64,000 bases of DNA, from NCBI GenBank assembly GCA_900539375.1, contig UQBY01000001.1, positions 124,001 through 188,000 of the forward strand, written 5' to 3'. Of the stretch, positions 7,743 to 17,069 are shown one piece after another. Every line of letters begins with the position of its first letter. The first letter of the stretch is position 1. Origin of the DNA: an uncultured Clostridium sp. Its GTDB lineage: Bacteria > Bacillota > Clostridia > Clostridiales > Clostridiaceae. Made by a program: the position numbers and the translations under genes. The notes below the pieces were generated by a model. That model had not been told where the DNA came from. It was given only the letters and a program-made list of their open reading frames with translations, and made no database searches.

Positions 7743-8984
7743 ATGAATTTTGATAATGTAAAAAAAGAAGATAAAGATATTTATAATCTTATAGAAAAAG
7801 AATTAAAAAGACAACAAGATGGAATAGAACTTATTGCTTCTGAAAATATAGTAAGTGAAGCTGTTATGGAAGCTATGGGTTCATACCTTACAAATAAATA
7901 TGCAGAAGGATATCCAGGAAAAAGATATTATGGTGGATGTCACGTTGTAGATGAAATTGAACAAATAGCAATAGATAGAGCTAAAGAACTTTTTGGAGCA
8001 GAGTATGCAAATGTACAACCTCACTCAGGTTCACAAGCTAATATGGCAGTTTATTTTTCAGTTCTTGAACCAGGAGATACTGTTTTAGGAATGGATTTAA
8101 GCCATGGAGGACATTTAACTCATGGTTCACCAGTTAACTTCTCTGGAAGATTATTTAACTTTGTTTCTTATGGTGTTGATAAAGAAACAGAAATGATAGA
8201 TTATGAAAATGTAAGAAAGATAGCATTAGAAAATAAGCCAAAACTAATTGTAGCAGGTGCTAGTGCATATTCAAGAATTATTGATTTTGCAAAACTAAGA
8301 GAAATTGCTGATGAAGTAGGAGCACTTTTAATGGTTGATATGGCTCACATTGCAGGACTTGTAGCAGCTGGAGTTCATCCATCACCAGTACCTTATTGTG
8401 ATTTTGTAACATCAACTACTCACAAAACATTAAGAGGACCAAGAGGTGGACTTATACTTTGTAAAGAAAAATATGGAAAGCTTATAGATAAAAACATATT
8501 CCCAGGAATGCAAGGTGGTCCATTAATGCATGTAATAGCTGCTAAGGCTGTATGCTTTAAGGAAGCATTAGATCCAAGCTTTAAAGAATATGGAGCTCAA
8601 GTAGTTAAAAACTGTAAGAGATTAGCAGAAGAATTAATAAAAAGAGACTTTAATATAGTTTCTGGTGGAACAGATAATCATGTATTCTTAGTTGATTTAC
8701 ATAACAAAGAAGTTACAGGAAAAGAAACTGAAAACTTATTAGATAGAGTAGGAATTACATTAAATAAAAATACAGTTCCAAATGAAACAAGAAGCCCATT
8801 TGTAACTTCAGGAGTAAGAATAGGTACTGCTGCTGTAACTACAAGAGGATTTAAAGAAGAGGATATGGTAGTTATTGCTGAAATAATAGATGAAGCAATA
8901 AAGAATAGAGAAAATGAAGAAGCTTTAGAAGGACTTAAGAAAAAAGTAAAAGCTTTATGTGATAAATATCCATTATATGAATAA
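7743..8984 (+). CDS. glyA: Serine hydroxymethyltransferase
   Basis: A PLP enzyme that interconverts serine plus tetrahydrofolate with glycine plus 5,10-methylene-tetrahydrofolate, the main one-carbon source in the cytoplasm. The 413-residue length is normal. The PLP-binding lysine is K228 in STTHKTLRGPRGG. The N-terminus (IELIASENIVSEAV) and KRYYGG motif are the expected substrate and cofactor contacts. An AGGTGA site precedes the ATG. It has its own consensus promoter and a strong terminator, so it is monocistronic. No glycine riboswitch or T-box is visible in the 155-base upstream region. Confidence 0.98.
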   Translation: MNFDNVKKEDKDIYNLIEKELKRQQDGIELIASENIVSEAVMEAMGSYLTNKYAEGYPGKRYYGGCHVVDEIEQIAIDRAKELFGAEYANVQPHSGSQANMAVYFSVLEPGDTVLGMDLSHGGHLTHGSPVNFSGRLFNFVSYGVDKETEMIDYENVRKIALENKPKLIVAGASAYSRIIDFAKLREIADEVGALLMVDMAHIAGLVAAGVHPSPVPYCDFVTSTTHKTLRGPRGGLILCKEKYGKLIDKNIFPGMQGGPLMHVIAAKAVCFKEALDPSFKEYGAQVVKNCKRLAEELIKRDFNIVSGGTDNHVFLVDLHNKEVTGKETENLLDRVGITLNKNTVPNETRSPFVTSGVRIGTAAVTTRGFKEEDMVVIAEIIDEAIKNRENEEALEGLKKKVKALCDKYPLYE

Positions 8985-8991
8985 TTTTTAC

Positions 8992-9019
8992 AGCTCCCAT
9001 TTTATTTGGGAGCTTTTTT
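8992..9019 (+). terminator. Terminator of glyA
   Basis: Perfect stem AGCTCCCA (8992-8999) / TGGGAGCT (9007-9014) followed by a T run. It covers the extra upstream codons of the next open frame, so that gene starts later. Confidence 0.9.
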
Positions 9020-9032
9020 AAAAGGAGAATTT

Positions 9033-10091
9033 ATGAATTTATTAGTAACTGTAAGTCAAAATGAACTTTTAGATGTTTTATTAAATGTAGCACCAGTAAG
9101 ACCAATATTTATATGGGGAGCACCAGGAATTGGAAAGTCAGCTCTTGTAAATACCTTTGCAGAATCTGTAGGACTTGAGTGTGTATCTCTTTTAGGAAGT
9201 CAACTTGCACCAGAGGATATTATAGGAATCCCTCAAATAAAGGGAGATTATAGTGTGTTTATTCCTCCCAAAATTATTGCAAGAAAAGAACCTTATTGTT
9301 TATTTTTAGATGAATTAAATGCTTGTTCTCAAGAGGTTCAAAAGGCATTTTATAGTTTAATTCATGAAAAAAGAATAGGAGAGTATTACCTTCCTGAAGG
9401 GTCAATAATAATTGGGGCAGGAAATAGAGCACAAGATAGTGCAATAGTTAAACCTATGTCCTCAGCTCTTATAAATAGAATGTTTCATGTTGAGTTAAAG
9501 GTTTCCACAAAGCAATGGCTTTCTTGGGCTTCTGAAAATAATATTCATCCATATATTATTGAATACATTACTCTTCGCCCAGACCATCTATTTTCCACAC
9601 CACCTAAAACAGAGGAAGCTTTTTCAACACCACGTTCATGGCATATGTTAAGTGATGCTATGAATGAATATAAAGATGATTTAAAAGAAGAAACATTAAA
9701 AATATTAGCCTATGGAACTTTATCACCTAATCATGCAGGGCAATTTATTGCTTTTATAAAGCAAATAAAAAATAGATATAGGTTATCTTCTATTATTTCA
9801 GGGGATGAGTCTTGGCCAAATAAACCAGAAGATAGAGATGTTTTATACTTTTTAGCTCAATCTTTTAGAGCCCAAATTATAAAAGAACTTCCAAGTGATA
9901 AAAAGAAATTAAATGAAAATAGTCAATATTTTGCTCATAGAGCTAAGGCTTTAATTAAGGATTTATCTTTAATTAGTCTTGAAATTGCTCAAATGGTTGT
10001 TGGAAATGTAGATGAAAATAGCCTTCCAAACTGGTTTATGATAGAAATTGTAAGAGACCTTCCAAGGCTTGTGGAGAAGAAAAATGGCTAA
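9033..10091 (+). CDS. MoxR-family AAA+ ATPase
   Basis: A 352-residue ATPase with Walker A GAPGIGKS, Walker B CLFLDELNA and sensor-1 IIGAGNRAQD. MoxR proteins act as chaperones that insert metal or remodel a partner carrying a VWA domain. The partner is encoded directly downstream with an 8-base overlap. I use the ATG at 9033, 5 bases after AAAGGAG; a TTG nine codons earlier lies in the glyA terminator. The pair is therefore transcribed from a short promoter region or by readthrough. The process it serves is unknown. Confidence 0.9.
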   Translation: MNLLVTVSQNELLDVLLNVAPVRPIFIWGAPGIGKSALVNTFAESVGLECVSLLGSQLAPEDIIGIPQIKGDYSVFIPPKIIARKEPYCLFLDELNACSQEVQKAFYSLIHEKRIGEYYLPEGSIIIGAGNRAQDSAIVKPMSSALINRMFHVELKVSTKQWLSWASENNIHPYIIEYITLRPDHLFSTPPKTEEAFSTPRSWHMLSDAMNEYKDDLKEETLKILAYGTLSPNHAGQFIAFIKQIKNRYRLSSIISGDESWPNKPEDRDVLYFLAQSFRAQIIKELPSDKKKLNENSQYFAHRAKALIKDLSLISLEIAQMVVGNVDENSLPNWFMIEIVRDLPRLVEKKNG

Positions 10092-11895
10092 AAAATTAGA
10101 TAATAATATTGCTTTAAAAAATTATGAATTAGGATATGATATGGTTTTAAATCATCCTATATTTGAAGGATTTTTAAAATATTATAGAGTTTCAATTTAT
10201 AGAAATGATACAGTTCCCTATCCTAAAGAGGGCTATGCTGTATGTTCAAATTTATGTTGTATTTATGTAAATCCAAAAATAAGAGCTAATCCTTCAGAAT
10301 GGGCTTATATTTTAGCCCATTGTTTACTACATTTTGCTTTAGAACATTTTAAAGGCATAGAAAATAAGGATATTGTTAAATGGAATATAGCCTGTGATGT
10401 AGCTATAGCTAAGTTTTTAGAAAATCTTAAATTTGGAACTCCTATTAATGAATGTGGAGCTAGAAGTAAGTTAATTTTTATGTCTTCAGAGGAGCAAATA
10501 TATAAATATTTATTAGAAAATGAAGTTGATGAAAAGTATAAAGATTTTCAGGTGGGAAATAAAAATTCTTTAGATATGATAATTGAAAAAGTTTCAAGTT
10601 ATAATAAGAAAACAATTGAAAAAAGAATGAAAGTATGCCCTAAAATATTTGCAGAAGGGTTAAGTAAAGCTGTTTCAAGTGCGATAGATGTAGCAGCAGG
10701 TTATGCTTCAGATTTATATGGAAGTAGTATAATTAAGACAAAGGCAAAAAGAGCATTAGAATGGTTTGTATCAAGTTATCCACTACTTGGGGCATTAGCT
10801 TCAAGCTTTAAATTAATAGAAGACCCATTAATATGTCAAAGGGAAGAAATTTCTATTGCAGCAATTGATGTTACTTTAAAGGAAATTTATATTAATTCTT
10901 CTGCAAACCTTTCAATGGAAGAATGTAAATTCGTAATAGCTCATGAATTATTACATGCTGGTCTTATGCATCATGAAAGATGTTGTGGAAGAGATGTTTT
11001 TTTATGGAATGTAGCTTGTGACTTTGTAATAAATGGATGGCTTATTGAAATGGAAATTGGAGAAATCCCAACCCTTGGACTTTTATATGATGAAAGCTTA
11101 AAAGGATTATCAGCAGAAAGTATATATGATAAAATAGTAACAGATATAAGAACTTATAGAAAACTTATTACCCTTAGAGGAAAATCTTTAGGGGATATAA
11201 TAAAAAGTCCTAACTTAAATGGAAAAGTAGGAGAAAATTTAGAAGACTTTTATAAAAGTGCTCTTCAACAGGGATTAGAATATCATAAAGAAAGTGGAAG
11301 GGGCTTTTTACCAAAAGGGTTAGTTGAAGAAATAAAGGCCTTATCAATGCCAGCTATTCCTTGGGATGTAGAACTTGCAAAATGGTTTGATAACTTTTTA
11401 AATCCTATAGAAAAAAGAAGGACCTATGGAAGACCAAGTAGGAGACAATCTTCAACGCCAGATATACCAAGACCAAGTTATATATATAAACCAGAGGAAT
11501 ATTCTAGAACTTTTGGAGTTGTTTTAGATACCTCAGGCTCTATGGATAGACATCTTCTTGCAAAGGCATTAGGAGCTATAACTAGTTATTCAATATCAAG
11601 AGATGTGGTTTCTGTAAGGGTAGTGTTTTGTGATGCTGTAGCTTATGATGAAGGATATTTAAATCCAGAAGAGTTATTAGATAGGGTAAAGGTTAAAGGT
11701 CGTGGAGGAACAATTCTTCAGCCTGGTATTAATTTACTTGAAAAAGCTGAAGACTTTCCAAAAGATGGGCCTATTTTAATAATAACAGATGGTGAATGTG
11801 ACAAAGTTACAATAAAAAGAGAGCATGCTTTTTTAATACCTAAGGGAAAACATCTTCCCTTTGTTCCTAAAGGAAAAGTATTTAGATTTGATTAA
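10084..11895 (+). CDS. VWA-domain protein with duplicated DUF2201-type metallopeptidase-like domain
   Basis: A 603-residue cytoplasmic protein. Residues 72-112 (AHCLLH at 78-83) and 280-320 (AHELLH at 286-291) are two copies of the same segment, about 16 of 41 positions identical, each ending in a WN-(I/V)-ACD motif. Only the second keeps the HExxH glutamate. The C-terminus (about 475-603) is a VWA-like domain with an intact MIDAS motif DTSGSMD (482-488). ATG 10084 starts inside the MoxR gene. MoxR plus VWA pairs usually mature or remodel an enzyme; whether this one has peptidase activity is unknown. Confidence 0.87.
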   Translation: MAKKLDNNIALKNYELGYDMVLNHPIFEGFLKYYRVSIYRNDTVPYPKEGYAVCSNLCCIYVNPKIRANPSEWAYILAHCLLHFALEHFKGIENKDIVKWNIACDVAIAKFLENLKFGTPINECGARSKLIFMSSEEQIYKYLLENEVDEKYKDFQVGNKNSLDMIIEKVSSYNKKTIEKRMKVCPKIFAEGLSKAVSSAIDVAAGYASDLYGSSIIKTKAKRALEWFVSSYPLLGALASSFKLIEDPLICQREEISIAAIDVTLKEIYINSSANLSMEECKFVIAHELLHAGLMHHERCCGRDVFLWNVACDFVINGWLIEMEIGEIPTLGLLYDESLKGLSAESIYDKIVTDIRTYRKLITLRGKSLGDIIKSPNLNGKVGENLEDFYKSALQQGLEYHKESGRGFLPKGLVEEIKALSMPAIPWDVELAKWFDNFLNPIEKRRTYGRPSRRQSSTPDIPRPSYIYKPEEYSRTFGVVLDTSGSMDRHLLAKALGAITSYSISRDVVSVRVVFCDAVAYDEGYLNPEELLDRVKVKGRGGTILQPGINLLEKAEDFPKDGPILIITDGECDKVTIKREHAFLIPKGKHLPFVPKGKVFRFD

Positions 11896-11965
11896 AAAAA
11901 TTTTTTATAGCAAAAAAATTATCTTTGAATAATATATATAATAATGTTTTCAAAAAAGGTATATT

Positions 11966-12865
11966 ATGAGCAATAAAAAATTATTAAATTTATATAAAAC
12001 CTCTTCTATAGTTAAATTTAAAAGAGAAGATAAAATAGTTATAATAAGTGATATTCATAGAGGAGATGGAAGCTATAGTGACTCACTAATAGGAAATAAA
12101 AATATTTACTTATCAGCCCTAAATTATTATTATAAAGAAGGTTATACTTTAATTGAAGCAGGAGATGGAGATGAACTTTGGAAAAATAAATCCTTTATAG
12201 ATATAGCCTATAATCATAAAGATATTTTTAAAATTCTTAATAAATTTAATACTAAAAAAAAGCTCCATCTTTTATATGGAAACCACGATTCTAAAAAAGC
12301 ATCAAAGGATTTTTTATTAAAGCAAAGAAAAAAAATAGTTAAAATTGACAAAGACTTTGGAAAAGATTTTATATATCTTTTAGATAATACAACTTATAAA
12401 GAAAGCCTAGTTTTAAGATATACACCTTTAGATAAAGATATTTTTATATTTCATGGACATCAACTTGACTTTATGAATTATGAACTATCTTTTTTAAGTA
12501 AATTTTTAGTAAGATATTTATGGAAGAATATGGAGGGGACTGGATTTAAAGCACCTACAAGTCCTGCAAATAATTATAAAAAGGGTGGAAAGGTTGATAA
12601 AAGGTTAGAAGAGTGGTCTTTAAAAAATAATATTTTTATAATATGTGGTCATACTCATAAAAGTAGATTTCCAAAAGCTAATGAAGGAAGTTATTTTAAT
12701 GATGGATGTTGTGTACTTCCTTATTCTATAAGCACAATTGAAATAAATTTAGGTCTTATTTCATTGGTAAAATGGTCAATAGAGCCAAAAGAAAAGGATA
12801 ATGTTTTATATATAAAAAGGAGTTTTTTAGGTGGCCCTGAAAAATTAGAGGAATATTTAAAGTAA
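11966..12865 (+). CDS. Calcineurin-like metallophosphoesterase
   Basis: A 299-residue enzyme with the dinuclear-metal motifs in order: SDIHRGD (about 29-35), GDGDE (about 66-70), GNHD (about 101-104), HGHQ and GHTHKS. It resembles the UDP-2,3-diacylglucosamine hydrolase (LpxH-like) and YkoQ-like branches, but this Gram-positive has no lipid A, so another phosphoester or nucleotide substrate is likely. An AAAAAGG site lies before the ATG. It stands between the VWA gene and a dipeptidase gene 27 bases downstream, probably co-transcribed with the latter. Confidence 0.87.
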   Translation: MSNKKLLNLYKTSSIVKFKREDKIVIISDIHRGDGSYSDSLIGNKNIYLSALNYYYKEGYTLIEAGDGDELWKNKSFIDIAYNHKDIFKILNKFNTKKKLHLLYGNHDSKKASKDFLLKQRKKIVKIDKDFGKDFIYLLDNTTYKESLVLRYTPLDKDIFIFHGHQLDFMNYELSFLSKFLVRYLWKNMEGTGFKAPTSPANNYKKGGKVDKRLEEWSLKNNIFIICGHTHKSRFPKANEGSYFNDGCCVLPYSISTIEINLGLISLVKWSIEPKEKDNVLYIKRSFLGGPEKLEEYLK

Positions 12866-12892
12866 GTTATAAAAAAAGGGGATTTTTAAGTT

Positions 12893-13828
12893 ATGAGCTT
12901 TATTGATTTACATTGTGATACAGCAAGTAGAATTTTTTATGAAAAAGAAGGTTTAAAGAAAAATAGTTTTTCTGTAGATATAGAAAAGTTAAAAAAAGCA
13001 AACTGCCTTGGGCAAGTTTTTGCTTTTTTTATAGATGCAGGAGAAGTAACTAACTTAGAAAGTGAATTTAAAAGTATGTATAATACTTTTATATCTGAAA
13101 TAGAAAAAAATAAAAGTGAAATAGAAATTGTAAGAAATATTAATGAGTTAAAAAGTTGTGAAGAAAAAGGAAAGATAGGAGCTTTTTTATCTATAGAAGA
13201 GGGAGAGGTTTTAAAAGGAGATATTAAAAACTTAAAAAGGGTTTATGATATGGGAATAAGGTTTATTACTCTTACATGGAATTATAAAAATTCTTTAGGA
13301 TACCCTAATTATAATTATATTTATAAAGATAAAGGCTTAACTTCTCTTGGAAAAGATATGGTTATTGGAATGGAGAATTTAGGAATTGTTCCTGATTGTT
13401 CTCATTTATCTGATGAGGGCTTTTGGGATTTAATTAAAATATGTAAAAAGCCTTTTATAGCAACTCATTCTAATTCTAGAGAAGTAACTTTTCATCCAAG
13501 GAATTTAACTGATGCTATGATTAAAGCTTTAGGAAATAAGGGAGGAGTAATGGGGCTAAATTTTTGTGCTGACTTTTTAGGAAAAAATAAAGTATCTTCT
13601 TTAGAAGATATGACAAAGCATATAAAACACATAAAAAATGTAGCAGGTATAGAGGTTTTAGCCCTTGGTAGTGATTTTGATGGAATAGAAAATAAGGTAG
13701 AAATTGAAAATTCTTCAAAAATGGATGATTTAGCTTTTTATCTTCATAAAGAGGGACTTAAAGAAGGAGAAATTGAAAAAATATTTTATAAAAATGTATT
13801 AAGATTTATAATAGAAAATTTAAAGTAA
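12893..13828 (+). CDS. Membrane-dipeptidase family (M19) metallopeptidase
   Basis: A 311-residue zinc dipeptidase of the renal-dipeptidase family. The amidohydrolase-type first metal motif HCDT is at residues 7-10, the bridging Glu is in SIEEGE, and the later ligands are in DCSHLSDEGF and ATHSNSR; the GSDFDG motif closes the barrel. No signal peptide is seen, so this bacterial form acts in the cytoplasm, probably on dipeptides. The SD AAAGGGG precedes the ATG by about 11 bases. An SDR gene follows after 12 bases. Confidence 0.92.
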   Translation: MSFIDLHCDTASRIFYEKEGLKKNSFSVDIEKLKKANCLGQVFAFFIDAGEVTNLESEFKSMYNTFISEIEKNKSEIEIVRNINELKSCEEKGKIGAFLSIEEGEVLKGDIKNLKRVYDMGIRFITLTWNYKNSLGYPNYNYIYKDKGLTSLGKDMVIGMENLGIVPDCSHLSDEGFWDLIKICKKPFIATHSNSREVTFHPRNLTDAMIKALGNKGGVMGLNFCADFLGKNKVSSLEDMTKHIKHIKNVAGIEVLALGSDFDGIENKVEIENSSKMDDLAFYLHKEGLKEGEIEKIFYKNVLRFIIENLK

Positions 13829-13840
13829 AGGAAAAATATT

Positions 13841-14581
13841 ATGGAAAAATTATTAGGAAAAACAGCTCTTATTACAGGAGCTTCAAGAGGAATTGGAAGA
13901 GCAATTGCAATAGAATTTGCAAAGGAAGGAGCAAACATTGTAATAAATTATTCAAAGGATGAATTAGGGGCTGAAGAAACTTTAAAAATTCTTAAAGGTA
14001 TAGGAGTAGTAGCTTATAAAATAAAAGAGGATGTATCTTCTTTTAAAGGAGCAGAAAAAATTATAGATTTTACTTTAAAATCCTTTGGAAAGATAGATAT
14101 TTTAGTTAATAATGCAGCTAAAAGCACAATAGGATTGTTTATGGATTCTTCTAAAGAAGAAATAGAAAATATCTTAAATACAAACCTTTTAGGACCATTA
14201 TATTTATCAAAAATGGCAATTCCCCATATGATTAATAAAAATGGAGTTATACTTAATATATCCTCAATGTGGGGAGAAGTTGGAGCTTCTTGTGAAGTTT
14301 TATATTCTACATCAAAGGGAGGAATAAATCTTTTTACAAAGGCCTTAGCAAAGGAAATGGCACCTTCAAATATAAGAGTTAATGCAATTGCACCAGGAGT
14401 AATAGACACTTCAATGAATTCATTTTTAAGCAAAGAAGATAGAAAAGATTTAGAAGAAGAAATACCATTTGGAAGATTTGGCTCTCCAGAAGAAATAGGA
14501 AAAATTGCAGTATTTTTATGCAGTAAAGATTCTTCCTATATAACAGGACAAATAATAAGAGCAGATGGAGGCTATATTTAA
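13841..14581 (+). CDS. SDR-family oxidoreductase (FabG/YmfI-like)
   Basis: A 246-residue short-chain dehydrogenase. The NADP-binding TGASRGIG motif is near residues 13-20, NNAA near 88, and the catalytic Ser-Tyr-Lys sits in SSMWGEV and YSTSKGG. A second FabG in the fatty-acid operon (25,514) is the housekeeping ketoacyl-ACP reductase. This paralogue is closer to clostridial/bacillar YmfI-type reductases (EF-P 5-aminopentanone reductase). Its nearness to an M16 peptidase gene recalls the ymfF-ymfH-ymfI cluster, but two convergent genes intervene here. The precise substrate is inferred with low certainty. Confidence 0.8.
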   Translation: MEKLLGKTALITGASRGIGRAIAIEFAKEGANIVINYSKDELGAEETLKILKGIGVVAYKIKEDVSSFKGAEKIIDFTLKSFGKIDILVNNAAKSTIGLFMDSSKEEIENILNTNLLGPLYLSKMAIPHMINKNGVILNISSMWGEVGASCEVLYSTSKGGINLFTKALAKEMAPSNIRVNAIAPGVIDTSMNSFLSKEDRKDLEEEIPFGRFGSPEEIGKIAVFLCSKDSSYITGQIIRADGGYI

Positions 14582-14615
14582 ATTCATCTAGTTAAGCAAT
14601 AAGAAATTCTTAAAA

Positions 14616-14669
14616 TCCTAGGTTCATTATTTTATGAAGCAGTAACATAATGAACCTAGGACTTTTTTT
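14616..14669. terminator. Bidirectional terminator; copy 1 of a dispersed hairpin repeat
   Basis: Perfect 15-base stem: TCCTAGGTTCATTAT (14,616-14,630) and its complement (14,647-14,661), 16-base loop, then a T run. It separates the SDR gene from the convergent histidine-kinase gene. The core TAGGTTCATTAT ... ATAATGAACCTA recurs near 37,384 and 56,808. Confidence 0.85.
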
Positions 14670-14676
14670 GTTTAAT

Positions 14677-16197
14677 TTATAAAGAAACTATAGGCATATA
14701 AATAGCAAATTCTACACCTTCATCTATATTTTTTAGAGAGTATTCAAAGTTATGAAGTTGAAGAAGATTTTTTACTATTGAAAGTCCAAGTCCTGTAGAA
14801 TTACTTTTTCTTTGACGGGACTTATCAATTTTATAGAATTTATCAAATAGTTTATTAATTTCATTATCATCTATGTGAGTTCCTGTATTAACAACGGAAA
14901 GTCTATACTTATCATCTTCTTCATGAATTTCAATTATAATCTTTTCCTTTGGTGGAGTATATTTTAAAGCATTTGTAATAAGGTTTGTTAAAATTTGCTC
15001 CATTTGGAAAGTGTCTGCATGGATATATGAGTATTCTGTATTTTCAACAAATTCTAAGGTTAATTCTCTTTCTTGGGCATCTAGGGTATGTTTACGAACA
15101 AGGTTTTTAATTAATCTATTTACATTAAATACTTCAAAGTTTGGTTTTAATGCACCAGATTCTAGTCTTGAAAGTTCTAGCATATTAGAAACAAGAACAC
15201 TCATTTTTTTAGATTCATCAATAATTGTATCTAAATAAACTCTAGCATCTTCTCCTTTAACTATACCATCTCTAAGGCCTTCTGCATATCCTTCTATAAT
15301 TCCAATTGGAGTTTTTAATTCATGGCTTACATCTGCTGTAAATTCTTTTCTCATAAGTTCAAGATTTCTTTCTTTTTCAATATCTTTTTCAAGTTGTTGG
15401 TTTTTCTTTTTTAAATCTTTTAAAGCACCATCTAAGTTTTCTGATAAAAAGTTTAAAGTTTCGGCTAAGTTTCCAACTTCATCATCTCTATTCATTTTAC
15501 ATTTTTCAGAAAAATCCATTTTAGCCATCTTTTTAGCAACATTATTAAGCTTTACAAGAGGCTTTGCAATTAAATCTGAATATATAGATGATAATAAAAG
15601 AGATACTAAACAAAATCCTAAGAAAATATATACATAAAATTCCTTTATAACAGAAGCAGCTTCTTTTATTGGTTGAACAGAAGCTACAGCAATTATTATA
15701 GTATCATTTGTTGCGTTTGTAGACATTGGAGCAATTATAGCATAGCTTTTTGTAGCATTAAAGGAATTATTAAAAACTTTACTTATAGCATTTTTTGAAG
15801 AAAGTACAGAATCTACAAGGTCTGTATTACTTGCAATGTTATTTATTATATTTTCAAAATATGTATTAGAAACTGAATTTTCTTCATTACCATTATTATG
15901 ATTAGAATTTAAAGTTGAATATTTCCCAGTTGAAGGGTAATATAAAGCAAGCTTTGAATTAGTTTCTACTTCAAAGTCTTGAATAGCACTTGCAGAAGTT
16001 TCTTTATATGCATATAATTCTCTAAATCTATTTACACTATTAGTTAAATTTTCAACCTTTTTTGATTCATAAAAGGTTTGAAAGAAAAATATTTGAAAAG
16101 ATATTGTAATGGACATAAGTCCAAGAAGTAGTAGTAAAGTAATAAGAAATATTTTTCTTGATAGGGTTATAGGTTTTTTAGTTAACTTATTTACCAT
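14677..16197 (-). CDS. Membrane sensor histidine kinase
   Basis: A 506-residue two-component sensor. TM1 is about 15-38, an extracytoplasmic sensor domain spans 40-183, TM2 is about 186-207, and HAMP is about 208-262. A coiled-coil linker is followed by HisKA with H292 in DVSHELKTP, then HATPase_c with N (NLITNALKY) and GLGLSI boxes. It follows the response-regulator gene by 4 bases with an AGGTG site, so the two are co-expressed. The overall plan resembles VanS/PhoR-like cell-envelope sensors; the signal is unknown because the sensor region has no recognisable domain. Confidence 0.92.
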   Translation of the reverse strand: MVNKLTKKPITLSRKIFLITLLLLLGLMSITISFQIFFFQTFYESKKVENLTNSVNRFRELYAYKETSASAIQDFEVETNSKLALYYPSTGKYSTLNSNHNNGNEENSVSNTYFENIINNIASNTDLVDSVLSSKNAISKVFNNSFNATKSYAIIAPMSTNATNDTIIIAVASVQPIKEAASVIKEFYVYIFLGFCLVSLLLSSIYSDLIAKPLVKLNNVAKKMAKMDFSEKCKMNRDDEVGNLAETLNFLSENLDGALKDLKKKNQQLEKDIEKERNLELMRKEFTADVSHELKTPIGIIEGYAEGLRDGIVKGEDARVYLDTIIDESKKMSVLVSNMLELSRLESGALKPNFEVFNVNRLIKNLVRKHTLDAQERELTLEFVENTEYSYIHADTFQMEQILTNLITNALKYTPPKEKIIIEIHEEDDKYRLSVVNTGTHIDDNEINKLFDKFYKIDKSRQRKSNSTGLGLSIVKNLLQLHNFEYSLKNIDEGVEFAIYMPIVSL

Positions 16198-16201
16198 ATT
16201 G

Positions 16202-16876
16202 TTATTTCACCTCAAATTTGTATCCACTTCCTCTAACAGTAACAATATAATTTGATTTATCTAAAAGTTTTTCTCTAAGTCTTTTTACATTAGTATCAAC
16301 AGTTCTTATATCTCCATAATAATCAAGTCCCCAAACATTATCTAAAATAGTATCACGGCTTAAAGCAACTCCTTCATTATCTATAAGATAAACTAAAAGT
16401 TCATATTCTTTAGGGGAAAGAGAAAGAACTTCTCCATTTACCTTTACTTCCCTTGAAAGTTTATTAATTGATAAACCATTAAATTCTTGAGTACTTGAAT
16501 CTACACTTTCAATTGTTCTTTTTAAAAGAGCTTTTACCTTTGCAACTAAAACATTTGGGCTAAAAGGCTTAGTCATATAATCATCAGCACCATAATCATA
16601 GCCTTGAAGTTTATCTTCTTCTTGTCCTTTTGCAGTTAATAAAACTACAGGAACAGTAGAAACTTCTCTTATTTTTTTTAAAGCTGTTAATCCATCCATA
16701 ACAGGCATCATAATATCTAAAATAATTAAATCTATCTTTTTTTCTTTAAATATATTTAAAGCTTCAAGTCCATTTTCAGCTTCATATATAGTAAAGTTTT
16801 TCTCCCTTGCAAAATAATCTCTAAGTAAAAAACGTATTCTAGTTTCATCTTCTACTATTAAAATTGATTTATTCAT
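16202..16876 (-). CDS. OmpR/PhoB-family response regulator
   Basis: A 224-residue regulator. The receiver domain (about 3-118) has the phospho-acceptor D54 in LIILDIMMP, the acidic pocket VEDE, and K in TKPFSP. The winged-helix DNA-binding domain follows (about 130-224; RTVDTNVKRLREKL). AAAGGAG precedes the ATG at 16,876. It is the first gene of a two-gene unit with the sensor kinase. Targets are unknown; the upstream 193-base AT-rich region, which also faces the M16 peptidase gene, may hold its own binding sites. Confidence 0.95.
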   Translation of the reverse strand: MNKSILIVEDETRIRFLLRDYFAREKNFTIYEAENGLEALNIFKEKKIDLIILDIMMPVMDGLTALKKIREVSTVPVVLLTAKGQEEDKLQGYDYGADDYMTKPFSPNVLVAKVKALLKRTIESVDSSTQEFNGLSINKLSREVKVNGEVLSLSPKEYELLVYLIDNEGVALSRDTILDNVWGLDYYGDIRTVDTNVKRLREKLLDKSNYIVTVRGSGYKFEVK

Positions 16877-17069
16877 TTTTTTACATCTCCTTTTAGCAAT
16901 AAATATTATTTGAAATGGGAAATAAATTTCTATTTAAGTTAATAAATATATAATATATATTATTATATATGATATTTAAATTATAGAAAAGTGAAATTAA
17001 AAATCTAACTTGAAAGTAATATTAAAAAAAGTTATATTTAAATATACAATTAAGAAAAGGGAGAAATGA

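Noticed and set aside
14014..14433. 139-residue antisense open frame inside the SDR gene
   Set aside because: It mirrors a strongly conserved enzyme on the plus strand and has no SD; typical shadow frame.
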